Positions 31,192 to 38,408 of a DNA stretch of 64,000 bases are shown here, one piece after another. Source of the stretch: Salinibacillus xinjiangensis (GTDB taxonomy: Bacteria; Bacillota; Bacilli; Bacillales; Alkalibacillaceae). The notes beneath the pieces were generated by a model. That model was not told where the DNA came from, searched no databases, and worked only from the letters and a program-made list of their open reading frames with translations. The position numbers and the translations under genes are program-made. Within the stretch, counting starts at the first letter, position 1, and each line of letters starts with the position of its first letter. The stretch is taken from positions 62,001-126,000 of the forward strand of contig NZ_WJNH01000009.1 of assembly GCF_009649735.1 (NCBI RefSeq), written 5' to 3'.

Positions 31192-32424
31192 ATGAAACTA
31201 ACGACTAAGATTTTGATAGGCTTGGCTCTTGGTGCTTTTATCGGTTTAGGTTTGCACTTTTTTGCACCAGACCTATTTAATACATTGGATGCCTACTTTT
31301 TCAGTCCACTCGGAACAATCTTTCTGAATTTGATTAAAATGCTCGTTGTGCCTATCGTGTTTTTCTCAATCACATTAGGGGTTGCTTCTTTAGGTGATCC
31401 AAAGAAACTGGGGCGCATCGGCGGCAAAACGATTTTATTCTTCTTAGCCACCACTACTATCGCTATTACGATTGCTATTGGTTTGGCTTATATTATCCAA
31501 CCAGGAAATACGGGAATTGACCCAAGCGGGGCAGAGTATGAAAGTCAAGAAGCTCCTACCGTAGTAGAAACTTTTACAAGTATCATTCCAACCAATCCAA
31601 TTCAAGCCATGACGGAAGGAAATATGCTTCAAATTATCGCATTTGCTATTTTTATCGGATATGCCCTTGCGATTCTCGGTAAAAAGACAGAAGGTGTTAT
31701 GAAATTTATTGAACAAGGAAATGACATTATGATGTTCCTTGTAAACTTGATTATGCGATTAGCTCCATATGGGGCATTTGGCTTGTTAGCGTCAGCCATC
31801 GGAAGAATGGGACTTGAGGGTGCTCAAGCGATGGCAGCTTATATGTTAGTCGTCTTATTCGCATTGTTCATCCACCTATTTGTCGTGTATGGATCAGCCG
31901 TTTCTTTACTTGGTAAAATGAATCCGGTTCAATTTTTTAAAGGCTTCTTTCCAGCATTTACGGTCGGATTCAGTACTTCAAGTAGTAGTTCAACGCTCCC
32001 GGTATCCATGAAAACCGCCCAAGAAAACTTGAACGTACCAAAACCAATCAGTAGTTTTGTTCAACCGCTCGGTGCAACAATTAATATGGATGGGACAGCT
32101 ATCATGCAAGGGGTAGCAACGATCTTCATTGCACAAGTGTATGGCAGTGAATTAGCTTTCAGTCAACTTGTGATGGTTGTTGTCATTGCCGTGTTAGCAA
32201 GTATTGGTACTGCTGGGGTTCCAGGTGTTGGGTTGATCATGCTTGCCATGGTACTCAACCAAGTCGACCTTCCAGTAGAAGGAATTGCACTCATTATCGG
32301 TATCGACCGTTTGCTCGACATGACGCGCACAGCCGTCAACATTACAGGCGACGCTGCATGTGCTGTCGTTATAACAGAATCCGAAAAGAAACACGGCCTA
32401 CCAGAAGAAAAAACAGCAGAATAA
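31192..32424 (+). CDS. Dicarboxylate/amino acid:cation symporter (GltP/GltT type)
   Basis: A 410-residue transporter of the DAACS family that imports glutamate, aspartate or C4-dicarboxylates with Na+ or H+. Family marks are the serine-rich hairpin STSSSSSTLPVSMK (about 262-275), the NMDGTA motif, the GVPGVG hairpin-2 region and the C-terminal DRLLDMTRTAVNITGDA, where the Arg and Asp bind substrate. Eight spans and two re-entrant loops are expected. GAGGGGAGG lies upstream of ATG. Substrate among Glu, Asp and dicarboxylates is not resolved. Confidence 0.9.
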   Translation: MKLTTKILIGLALGAFIGLGLHFFAPDLFNTLDAYFFSPLGTIFLNLIKMLVVPIVFFSITLGVASLGDPKKLGRIGGKTILFFLATTTIAITIAIGLAYIIQPGNTGIDPSGAEYESQEAPTVVETFTSIIPTNPIQAMTEGNMLQIIAFAIFIGYALAILGKKTEGVMKFIEQGNDIMMFLVNLIMRLAPYGAFGLLASAIGRMGLEGAQAMAAYMLVVLFALFIHLFVVYGSAVSLLGKMNPVQFFKGFFPAFTVGFSTSSSSSTLPVSMKTAQENLNVPKPISSFVQPLGATINMDGTAIMQGVATIFIAQVYGSELAFSQLVMVVVIAVLASIGTAGVPGVGLIMLAMVLNQVDLPVEGIALIIGIDRLLDMTRTAVNITGDAACAVVITESEKKHGLPEEKTAE

Positions 32425-32434
32425 AAACATAATG

Positions 32435-32473
32435 GTGCCAGGCACTCCCAATTCCGGAGTACCAGGCACTTTT
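32435..32473 (+). terminator. Terminator after the symporter; GTGCCAGGCAC-type hairpin
   Basis: A 14-position stem with two mismatches (GTGCCAGGCACTCC arm against GGAGTACCAGGCAC) and a 7-base loop is followed by TTTT. The sequence belongs to the GTGCCAGGCAC class of short palindromes that I recall in intergenic DNA of bacilli. Confidence 0.8.
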
Positions 32474-32477
32474 AGCT

Positions 32478-32684
32478 TTATTTTGCGCTGTCATCTTCAT
32501 TTTTTAAGGTATGATATTGTTTTAATAAAAAATATCCAGCAACCAATCCAAAGGCACTTAGGATACTTAGAAGGGTATCCAGAGCATTTTGGTGATGGAA
32601 TAGCTGGATAATGCCTTCAGCTCCTATTAAAACAAATGCTATTCCTGAACAAACTAGAGCTCTTCGATTATGTCGAAGCTTCAT
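32478..32684 (-). CDS. Small two-span membrane protein
   Basis: A 68-residue protein with two predicted spans (ALVCSGIAFVLIGAEGIIQLF, about 9-29 region, and LLSILSAFGLVAGYFLL, about 38-54) and a charged C-terminus. The start ATG has AGAGGTGA about five bases upstream, which supports expression. I do not recognise the family. It converges on the symporter gene and shares the terminator zone. Confidence 0.6.
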   Translation of the reverse strand: MKLRHNRRALVCSGIAFVLIGAEGIIQLFHHQNALDTLLSILSAFGLVAGYFLLKQYHTLKNEDDSAK

Positions 32685-32778
32685 CCTCTCACCTCTGATC
32701 CAATGCTAAAAATAAGAACATGGTAATAATAGCATTTTTTTACAAAAGTAAAAAGGGTTCCACATTTGTTGAAATTGA

Positions 32779-33027
32779 TGCAGAACAGGTGCCCCAAGAA
32801 AACTTGGTAAAATCTATATGAAGTATGCTCGCTGCCTAGAAAAACAGGACGAAACAAAGCAAGTAGCGATTTACTTTGAAAGGGAAATTGAGCTTTTAGA
32901 AGAAGTCGGCGATCGTGAATTACTAGAAAGCGCATTAGGTGATGTCATTGAATTTTTCCGTAACAGCAAGAACGAAAAGAAAAAACGTAAATACGAAAAT
33001 AAAGTCGTTCAGTTAGTAAATCAATAA
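32779..33027 (+). pseudogene. C-terminal fragment of a TPR-like protein
   Basis: An open frame of about 82 codons, the last 69 beginning at ATG 32818, encodes LGKIYMKYARCLEKQDET and EREIELLEEVGDRELLESAL, helical repeat sequence like the C-terminal end of TPR-containing regulators. There is no convincing ribosome binding site before ATG 32818 and the repeat-like sequence runs upstream of it until a stop, so this looks like a truncated gene. It ends before a strong terminator. Confidence 0.45.
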
Positions 33028-33040
33028 CGATTCCATAAAA

Positions 33041-33088
33041 AAAATCTCGTTTAAATGGAGTGTGTATTCTCCATTAAACGAGATTTCG
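33041..33088. terminator. Strong hairpin between convergent genes
   Basis: A stem of about 17 bp with one bulge (ATCTCGTTTAAATGGAG arm) and an 8-base loop is flanked by A runs upstream and T residues on each strand. Its right arm overlaps the 3' end of the 58-residue gene on the minus strand. Confidence 0.85.
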
Positions 33089-33250
33089 TAGTTTTGCATA
33101 AAAATGTTGATGTTTCTTGGCTGAGCGTGAGTTAACTTTTTTAAATCCTGTTTCATACTTAGCTGGAGGAACTTTTTTATCTGTTGAGAATGTTAGAACA
33201 GATACATTAGTATTCTTTTGGTTGAGTAACTTTTCTTTTACTTTCACCAT
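33074..33250 (-). CDS. Small basic protein, 58 residues
   Basis: A gene too short for routine calling. ATG at 33250 directly abuts the TAA stop of the upstream membrane protein gene (stop at 33251-33253), and AGAAGGTGG lies four bases upstream, so translation is probably coupled. The product is lysine-rich with no hydrophobic span (start MVKVKEKLLNQKNTNVSV, end HQHFYAKLRNLV). I do not recognise the family. Its stop codon lies inside the shared terminator hairpin. Confidence 0.65.
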   Translation of the reverse strand: MVKVKEKLLNQKNTNVSVLTFSTDKKVPPAKYETGFKKVNSRSAKKHQHFYAKLRNLV

Positions 33251-34087
33251 TTATACCACCTTCTCTAGTATATATTTTATCATTTTTTTGGTCAGATTGT
33301 CGATTTTTCCGAGTAGCATTAAATATGAGGAAGCGGCTTGGAATTGTTCAAGCCTTTCTTGTGTTATGATATGTTGCTGCTTAAATAATAGTGCATACCC
33401 TAAGCGAAACTCACCATAATTGCGCACGAAGACGAATTCCCGGTTTTCCCCATTAAAATTATGCTTAATTCGATCATCCCAAAATTGTGGGTTCGGCTGC
33501 TCGAGTGCCCACCTTATAATACGTTTGTCTTCCTCTGTAGGTTTCAAATGCTCATTTAAGTTTACAATCATTAAGTAGCTTTTATGATTACTTTGATAAA
33601 TCTCATCATTTTCCTTCTTAATTGAGCTTATATATTCATCTTGGTCCATTTGGAGCACCCATAAACTCTTTAAATCACTTTTATCCACTTGAAAAATATT
33701 TGCAACACTCTCATCAAATTGGTTCATAAACGCGAGCATTTTTTCGTTAATATGTACATCGTCATCGGAATCAACCGCATCTAACATGACAGCGATTTCC
33801 TCTTGGCAAATCATTTCAGGGTAAGTTGACACCTTCTTTGTTTGAAAAAGCGCAATGATCCCTTTAATTAACAGAATATATAGTATTAAGGCACAAGTAA
33901 TGGCGAACCAGTGCGAAAATCTTGAACTGATTAGTCCTGGCTGCAGACGTTCAGAAAAGGGAAATAAAACGATGCTAGTAACTTGATTCAGATGTTCTTT
34001 CGATAACGTGATTGCTAGAATGACAAAGCTAACGATTCCCAATACGCTCGAGATGTATGTTACATTCAAGTATTTTCGAAGCTCCAT
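33251..34087 (-). CDS. Two-span membrane protein with cytoplasmic domain
   Basis: A 278-residue protein with two N-terminal spans (about residues 9-27 and 62-82), then a soluble region of about 190 residues. The soluble part is acidic after the second span (VDSDDDVHINEKM) and shows mixed alpha/beta sequence (HKSYLMIVNLNEHLKP, REFVFVRNYGEFRLGYALLF). No catalytic motif is recognised. GGTGATGGA precedes the ATG. It is the first gene of a two-gene unit with the 58-residue protein. Confidence 0.7.
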   Translation of the reverse strand: MELRKYLNVTYISSVLGIVSFVILAITLSKEHLNQVTSIVLFPFSERLQPGLISSRFSHWFAITCALILYILLIKGIIALFQTKKVSTYPEMICQEEIAVMLDAVDSDDDVHINEKMLAFMNQFDESVANIFQVDKSDLKSLWVLQMDQDEYISSIKKENDEIYQSNHKSYLMIVNLNEHLKPTEEDKRIIRWALEQPNPQFWDDRIKHNFNGENREFVFVRNYGEFRLGYALLFKQQHIITQERLEQFQAASSYLMLLGKIDNLTKKMIKYILEKVV

Positions 34088-34534
34088 TCCATCACCACAC
34101 CTTGTCTTAGTTTACAAATGATTGTAACAAAGTGTATCAAAAAAGCCTATAAGGAATGGAAAAAAAGGGAAAAATTACCCCCCTTTACGTATGTTTTTTC
34201 TAGGAGGATGGATATACGGGATGTCCTGATTCACCTCCAGTATAGTAAGAAAAACCGATTGCTCACCAATTTGAATTGTTTCCTCTTTATGTGTGATGGG
34301 AGGCCTGCTTTCATTTCTTGCAGCCTTGATCTTTAAAAACCTTCCAATGATGTGAAAGCACCTCCTTGGTCAAAATACACCTAGTAAAAATTATATGAAG
34401 GTTTCCAAATCATATCCTGATTTTTTTAGGATTTTGGAAATTTTTTGGAACAGCTTTTCCAAGTCTATATTGATCGCATAAATAGGTTGGTTGTTCCTAT
34501 ATCATATGGGATAATTTGAATGAGGTGTTTCTTT
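34088..34534. other. Intergenic region between divergent genes, with a terminator-like hairpin
   Basis: This stretch between the divergent membrane-protein and VanZ genes holds an imperfect hairpin at 34402-34440 (TTTCCAA and ATCCT arms against AGGAT and TTGGAAA) followed by six T residues, which looks like a terminator or attenuator upstream of the VanZ gene. A 72-codon open frame at 34118-34336 has no binding site and unlikely composition. No riboswitch class was recognised. Confidence 0.5.
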
Positions 34535-34942
34535 TTGAGAAAAATAACAAGGATTTTGCTCATTTTGTATACGAGCCTATTAATTTACTGGATGCTGTTT
34601 GGCTTTTCCCGTTTTCCTAGTGATGAGTATCGCTATAACCTTGTCCCATTTTTAACGATTAAACAGTATGTGGACAATTTTGATCATTTTCCGTTTTGGA
34701 CGTGGCTTATCAATATCGTAGGTAATATAGGTGTGTTTATTCCATTTGGGATTTTGATGCCACTAGCTTTTCAGCGTTTGCGTAAGATCGCGAGCTTTTT
34801 AGCTACTTTTGTGATTGGAATTGCTGTATTAGAAACCAGTCAGCTATTACTTAGAGTAGGCAGCTTCGATGTAGATGACATCATCTTAAACTCGATTGGT
34901 GCATTGATGGGTTATGTTATGGTCTGGATAATAATTAAATGA
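34535..34942 (+). CDS. VanZ-family membrane protein
   Basis: A 135-residue protein of the VanZ family with four predicted spans and the family pattern YNLVPFLTIKQYV, NIVGNIGVFIPFGILMPL and SFDVDDIILNSIGALMGY. VanZ homologs occur widely in Firmicutes; VanZ itself confers low-level teicoplanin resistance, but most homologs are uncharacterised. TTG 34535 is preferred because AGGTG lies seven bases upstream; ATG 34520 overlaps that site. Confidence 0.8.
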   Translation: MRKITRILLILYTSLLIYWMLFGFSRFPSDEYRYNLVPFLTIKQYVDNFDHFPFWTWLINIVGNIGVFIPFGILMPLAFQRLRKIASFLATFVIGIAVLETSQLLLRVGSFDVDDIILNSIGALMGYVMVWIIIK

Positions 34943-34958
34943 AAGCTAATCCATTGAT

Positions 34959-34990
34959 AGAAAAAGGAGTGGGGGCGCACTCCTTTTTCT
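34959..34990. terminator. Bidirectional terminator after the VanZ gene
   Basis: A perfect 13-bp stem (AGAAAAAGGAGTG arm) with a 6-base GC-rich loop has T runs on both strands and lies between convergent genes. Confidence 0.88.
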
Positions 34991-35165
34991 ATTCCAAAAC
35001 TCGATTATTGTCATCAACAGAAAAGGGTGCGCTTGGCTCTGGTTTATCACCAGGCATAAAGACCCCATCACCACCACATACCGTGCACGTGTACTGCCAT
35101 TCTTCATCATCGGCGAGTAAACCGTTGCCATCGCAGGCTTTGCACACATGATTACGATTAACCAT
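34989..35165 (-). CDS. Small DnaJ-type zinc-binding protein
   Basis: A 58-residue protein with two CxxCxGxG-like motifs, CKACDGNG and CTVCGGDG, the arrangement of the DnaJ zinc-finger half and of the TRAP inhibitor protein (anti-TRAP). It should bind one zinc ion and may oligomerise. ATG 35165 is chosen because AAGGAG is eight bases upstream; an upstream ATG lies before this site. It sits 69 bases beyond the aconitase stop on the same strand. Role unknown. Confidence 0.75.
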   Translation of the reverse strand: MVNRNHVCKACDGNGLLADDEEWQYTCTVCGGDGVFMPGDKPEPSAPFSVDDNNRVLE

Positions 35166-35234
35166 TTCATCATCTCCTTGCATGATTAGTTTGCGGTTAG
35201 TTTTTACATCTGAAAATAAATCATGCAGTTTAAG

Positions 35235-37196
35235 CTATGCTTTGGTATTTTGGCGCTCCTTTACCCAATTTATTAGTCCGCCCTTAAGCATAATATCTAC
35301 CTGTCTCGGCGAAAGGGCATGGGTTACTTCGATTTCCGCATTTTTATCCTTAAGGGTTGCTGTTAGATCATGACCCTGCTTAATTTTGTCTCGTAAATCA
35401 TGAAATTGAATCACATCGCCTTGAGAGAGCTTGTCAAAATCCTCCTCGTGCCTAAACGTTAGAGGCAATACACCGAAGTTAACAAGGTTTTGCCAGTGAA
35501 TACGGGCAAAATCTTTAACAATCGCTACACGTAGTCCTAAATAGCGTGGAGCTAAGGCAGCGTGTTCACGACTAGAACCTTGCCCATAGTTATAGCCACC
35601 AACAATGGCGTGTCCTGTTTGTTTCCGACTTTCCATAGCACGGTCATAATAGGTTTCATCAACAATTTCAAATGTAAACTTACTGATTTCTGGTAGGTTG
35701 CTTCGGTAAGGGAGAACCCTGGCACCACCTGCTAAAATTTCATCAGTTGAAATGTTGTCATTCATTTTAAGTAATATCGGAACTTCCATTTCATTTGGTA
35801 GTTCATCCATCTCAGGTATGGATGCAATATTTGGCCCCTTTGTAAGTTCCACCTTTTTAGCATCCTCTGGGGAAAGAGGCTGGTCTAATAGCTGATCATC
35901 GACGGTTGGATTTTTAGGTCCTTTTATTTTCGGATATTTCATATCAAGTTTACGAGGATCAGTTATTTCGCCTTTTAAAGCTGAGGCAGCAGCCGTTTCA
36001 GAGCTACATAAAAAGACACTATCCTCTTTTGTACCTGAGCGTCCAGGGAAGTTACGTGGAGTAGTCCTTAGACTATTTCTCCCTGTTGCAGGCGCTTGAC
36101 CCATTCCAATACAACCATTACAGCCTGCCTGATGTAAACGTGCTCCAGCCTGCAAAAGACTTGCGATATGACCTTCCTGAACTAAATCAGTAAGCATTTG
36201 CCTTGATGTTGGATTGATATCTAATGAAACACCATCGGCAATTCGTTTATCCTTTACGATTTCTGCTGCAATCGCAAAATCATCAAAGCCTGGTTGAGCA
36301 GAGGAGCCGATATAAGATTGATAAATCGGTTCACCAGCTACTTCCTTAACAGGTACCACGTTGCCTGGGCTTGATGGTTTGGCTACAAGTGGCTCAACCT
36401 CTGAAAGGTTAATCTCTTCCTCCAGGTCATAGGTTGCCCCTTTATCGGCAACAAGCTCAATCCAATCCTCTTCACGATCTTGTTCCTTTAAGAATCGTTT
36501 AATTTCATTGTCTGACGGAAAGACGGTTCCTGTTGCCCCTAATTCAGCTCCCATATTAGCAATTACGTGACGGTCCATGGCATCTAAGTTTTTCAATCCT
36601 GGGCCGTAGTATTCAATGACTTTCCCGACACCGCCTTTTACATCATAGCGTCGTAATAGCTCTAAAATGACATCCTTTGCACTTACCCAGTCTGGAAGTT
36701 CTCCTGTGAGCTTAACTCCCCAGACTTGTGGCATTTTTACGTAAAAGGGTTCACCTGCAATGGCCATAGCCACGTCAATTCCGCCTGCACCCATGGCTAG
36801 CATTCCCATACAGCCGTTTGCACACGTATGGGAATCAGATCCGAGAAGGGTTTTTCCTGGCTTAGCTAATCGTTGCATATGAACAGGGTGACTGACACCA
36901 TTACCAGGGCGGCTATAATGTAAACCGAACCTTCTAGTTGCACTCTGTAAAAAGAGGTGGTCATCAGGGTTTTTACTATCTACTTGGATTAGGTTGTGAT
37001 CAACATACTGACATGAAGCTTCTGTTTTAGCGTAATCTAATCCCATGGCTTCTAGCTCTAGCATCACCATGGTTCCAGTTGCATCCTGTGTTAAGGTTTG
37101 ATCAATCTTTAACCCAATTTCCTCACCAGGATTCATCTCGCCTGATACAAGATGATCTTTAATCAGCTTTTGGGTCACATTGAGTTTCAATGACAT
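35235..37196 (-). CDS. Aconitate hydratase, Aquifex type
   Basis: A 653-residue aconitase-family enzyme, much shorter than the 900-residue CitB of bacilli, and of the Aquifex/mitochondrial-like branch. [4Fe-4S] cysteines are visible in SDSHTCANGCMGM and AGCNGCIGMG. The C-terminal swivel domain begins near residue 490 and contains GGYNYGQGSSREHAALAP, where the Ser-Arg pair contacts substrate. It interconverts citrate and isocitrate. AGGAGG precedes the ATG. A second aconitase (citB) probably exists elsewhere, so a stress- or condition-specific role is possible. Confidence 0.88.
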   Translation of the reverse strand: MSLKLNVTQKLIKDHLVSGEMNPGEEIGLKIDQTLTQDATGTMVMLELEAMGLDYAKTEASCQYVDHNLIQVDSKNPDDHLFLQSATRRFGLHYSRPGNGVSHPVHMQRLAKPGKTLLGSDSHTCANGCMGMLAMGAGGIDVAMAIAGEPFYVKMPQVWGVKLTGELPDWVSAKDVILELLRRYDVKGGVGKVIEYYGPGLKNLDAMDRHVIANMGAELGATGTVFPSDNEIKRFLKEQDREEDWIELVADKGATYDLEEEINLSEVEPLVAKPSSPGNVVPVKEVAGEPIYQSYIGSSAQPGFDDFAIAAEIVKDKRIADGVSLDINPTSRQMLTDLVQEGHIASLLQAGARLHQAGCNGCIGMGQAPATGRNSLRTTPRNFPGRSGTKEDSVFLCSSETAAASALKGEITDPRKLDMKYPKIKGPKNPTVDDQLLDQPLSPEDAKKVELTKGPNIASIPEMDELPNEMEVPILLKMNDNISTDEILAGGARVLPYRSNLPEISKFTFEIVDETYYDRAMESRKQTGHAIVGGYNYGQGSSREHAALAPRYLGLRVAIVKDFARIHWQNLVNFGVLPLTFRHEEDFDKLSQGDVIQFHDLRDKIKQGHDLTATLKDKNAEIEVTHALSPRQVDIMLKGGLINWVKERQNTKA

Positions 37197-37323
37197 ACCT
37201 CCTTATACTTATTCCTATAACCACCTTGAAGGATCATAAAACATAGCTAGCTCTAATAGAATCATTCCTTTATAAATTAACTAATTATTTACAATTTATA
37301 CTTCTTGTTTGTGAACAAATAAT

Positions 37324-37358
37324 AGGGAGCATTTTCTGTCGGCTAGAAAATGCTCCCT
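37324..37358 (-). terminator. Terminator after sinR
   Basis: A perfect 14-bp stem (AGGGAGCATTTTCT arm) with a 7-base loop lies 12 bases after the sinR stop; on the minus strand it is followed by a moderately T-rich tract. Confidence 0.75.
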
Positions 37359-37370
37359 GGTTAGTTAGTT

Positions 37371-37709
37371 TTATGAATCATTTTGGTTATTTATTTTCCA
37401 TTTATTGTACTCTAAAAAGTTTTTGAATTCATCCTTCGAAACACCGGAATTCATGGCTTCTTGTACGAGATTAATCCATTCATTGTCCAAATGCTCTCTT
37501 GTGGTTTGCTTTGCCTCATCATGTAAAAATGTATTAACGGACACACCTAAAACAGATGATATTTTTTCTAGGAATTGAATGGAAGGATTTGATTGAAGAT
37601 TTCGTTCTATGGAACTTAAATACGATTTTGCCACGCCCGCTTGTTCAGCTAATTCGGATAAAGACATTTTCTTTTGTAATCGATGTTTTTTAATTCGTTC
37701 TCCGATCAT
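37371..37709 (-). CDS. sinR: Biofilm master regulator SinR
   Basis: A 112-residue repressor matching B. subtilis SinR along its length. The N-terminal XRE helix-turn-helix contains SLSELAEQAGVAKSYLSSIE and NPSIQFLEKISSVLGVSV; the C-terminal dimerisation domain reads LDNEWINLVQEAMNSGVSKD and FLEYNKW, the part that SinI mimics. SinR represses matrix operons in B. subtilis. ATG 37709 has AAGGAAGG eight bases upstream; the GTG at 37718 overlaps it. A palindromic AT-rich element TTATACTAAAGTATAA at 37726-37742 lies just upstream and could hold a sinR promoter. Confidence 0.93.
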   Translation of the reverse strand: MIGERIKKHRLQKKMSLSELAEQAGVAKSYLSSIERNLQSNPSIQFLEKISSVLGVSVNTFLHDEAKQTTREHLDNEWINLVQEAMNSGVSKDEFKNFLEYNKWKINNQNDS

Positions 37710-37810
37710 TTTTTTCACCTTCCTTATTATACTTTAGTATAACACATTTTAGGTGAGGTGTTTGGTATGGAGAACGCATTTTTTGAAAATTTAAGCCTTT
37801 AAGCCTAGAG

Positions 37811-37939
37811 CTATATATTATTGACGGCGTGCTCCAATAAGAAATCCTTTATCTCCTCCTTGCTAATTCCCATTTCCAATGCCTCTACAATTAGTGATAC
37901 CCATTCCTGATCCAAGGTCTCAATCCCTTTTTGATCCAC
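37811..37939 (-). CDS. sinI: SinI-type antirepressor
   Basis: A 42-residue protein beginning at GTG. Its sequence LDQEWVSLIVEALEMGIS and KEEIKDFLLEH matches the SinI domain and the C-terminal domain of the adjacent SinR (LDNEWINLVQEAM), so it should bind SinR one-to-one and disable DNA binding. It is shorter than B. subtilis SinI (57 residues) because the proline-rich tail is missing. AGGAGGGG lies six bases upstream and partly within a hairpin. A c-di-GMP-I aptamer precedes it on the same strand. It is about 100 bases upstream of sinR, the usual order. Confidence 0.9.
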   Translation of the reverse strand: MDQKGIETLDQEWVSLIVEALEMGISKEEIKDFLLEHAVNNI

Positions 37940-37946
37940 TGTATTC

Positions 37947-37973
37947 CCCTCCTAAATACAATCATGTATTAGG
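37947..37973 (-). promoter_or_regulatory. Hairpin overlapping the sinI ribosome binding site
   Basis: Read on the minus strand, CCTAATACA (37965-37973) pairs with TGTATTTAGG (37951-37960) around a TGAT loop with one bulged A. The right arm contains the first AGG of the AGGAGGGG ribosome binding site (37947-37954), and the left arm begins within the 3' edge of the c-di-GMP aptamer. This is a plausible translational expression platform; whether ligand turns it on or off cannot be read from sequence. Confidence 0.6.
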
Positions 37974-38056
37974 CAGTCCAGCCATCTTAGTTGTTTAAAC
38001 CGTAGACCTGTGACTTTGCGTCCCCATTTTTCAATAGGTTTGCCTTTTACTGTCAA
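37972..38056 (-). promoter_or_regulatory. Cyclic di-GMP-I (GEMM-I) riboswitch upstream of sinI
   Basis: On the minus strand the aptamer reads AAGGCAAACC, a P2 stem CCTATT-GAAA-AATGGG closed by a GNRA tetraloop, then GACGCAAAGTCACAGG and TCTACGG, and ends GATGGCTGGACTGCC. These are the conserved blocks of class I c-di-GMP riboswitches, including the tetraloop and the GACGCAAAG core. A short P1 pairing CAGT/ACTG closes the element. It lies 33 bases upstream of the sinI start, and no other gene intervenes. Confidence 0.88.
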
Positions 38057-38252
38057 ATGGTAAAAAACGAGTAAGACATTCTCTCTATCTATGTATATCT
38101 TCATGTAGTATATAAGACTTAGGGTATAGAACATGTAAAAGGCTGTCGATTGCAGTTATCCAAAATATAACAAAAAGTGCGTTGATTTCGCATTAATTGC
38201 TCAAAAATTCAGAAAATAATAACATTTGTGTTTTAAAAGAGGGGGAGAGGAT

Positions 38253-38300
38253 ATGTTAGGGGCCATTTTTTATAAAATATGGAAAGAAATAGGTAAATGA
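38253..38300 (+). CDS. Possible 15-residue amphipathic peptide
   Basis: A very short frame MLGAIFYKIWKEIGK begins at ATG 38253 behind an unusually strong site, AGAGGGGGAGAGG. A possible promoter TTGCTC - 17 bases - TAACAT lies at 38197-38225. The peptide would form a cationic amphipathic helix. It is divergent from the sinI riboswitch transcript. There is no homology evidence; the binding site is the main support. Confidence 0.35.
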   Translation: MLGAIFYKIWKEIGK

Positions 38301-38368
38301 TTGTCGAGAAGTTTTTTGGAAAAAACCCTCACAAAATAAAATGAGACGAGGAATAAAGGAAAATAAAG

Positions 38369-38397
38369 AACGACTCTTTTACAGAAAAAGAGTCGTT
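38369..38397. terminator. Terminator after mreBH (bidirectional)
   Basis: AACGACTCTTTT pairs with AAAAAGAGTCGTT around a short loop; the minus-strand continuation is T-rich. It lies 12 bases beyond the mreBH stop. Confidence 0.8.
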
Positions 38398-38408
38398 CGT
38401 AGTATTCT

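Noticed and set aside
32681-32935. 84-codon minus-strand frame upstream of the 68-residue membrane protein
   Set aside because: It is opposite the TPR-like fragment and lacks a binding site.
33117-33419. 100-codon plus-strand frame
   Set aside because: It is opposite the 58-residue gene and the two-span membrane protein, both of which have binding sites on the minus strand.
34118-34336. 72-codon frame between divergent genes
   Set aside because: No ribosome binding site, atypical composition and no recognisable feature.
37952-38134. Open frame of 60 codons on the minus strand upstream of sinI
   Set aside because: It lies across the c-di-GMP aptamer, has no binding site and encodes an unlikely peptide.
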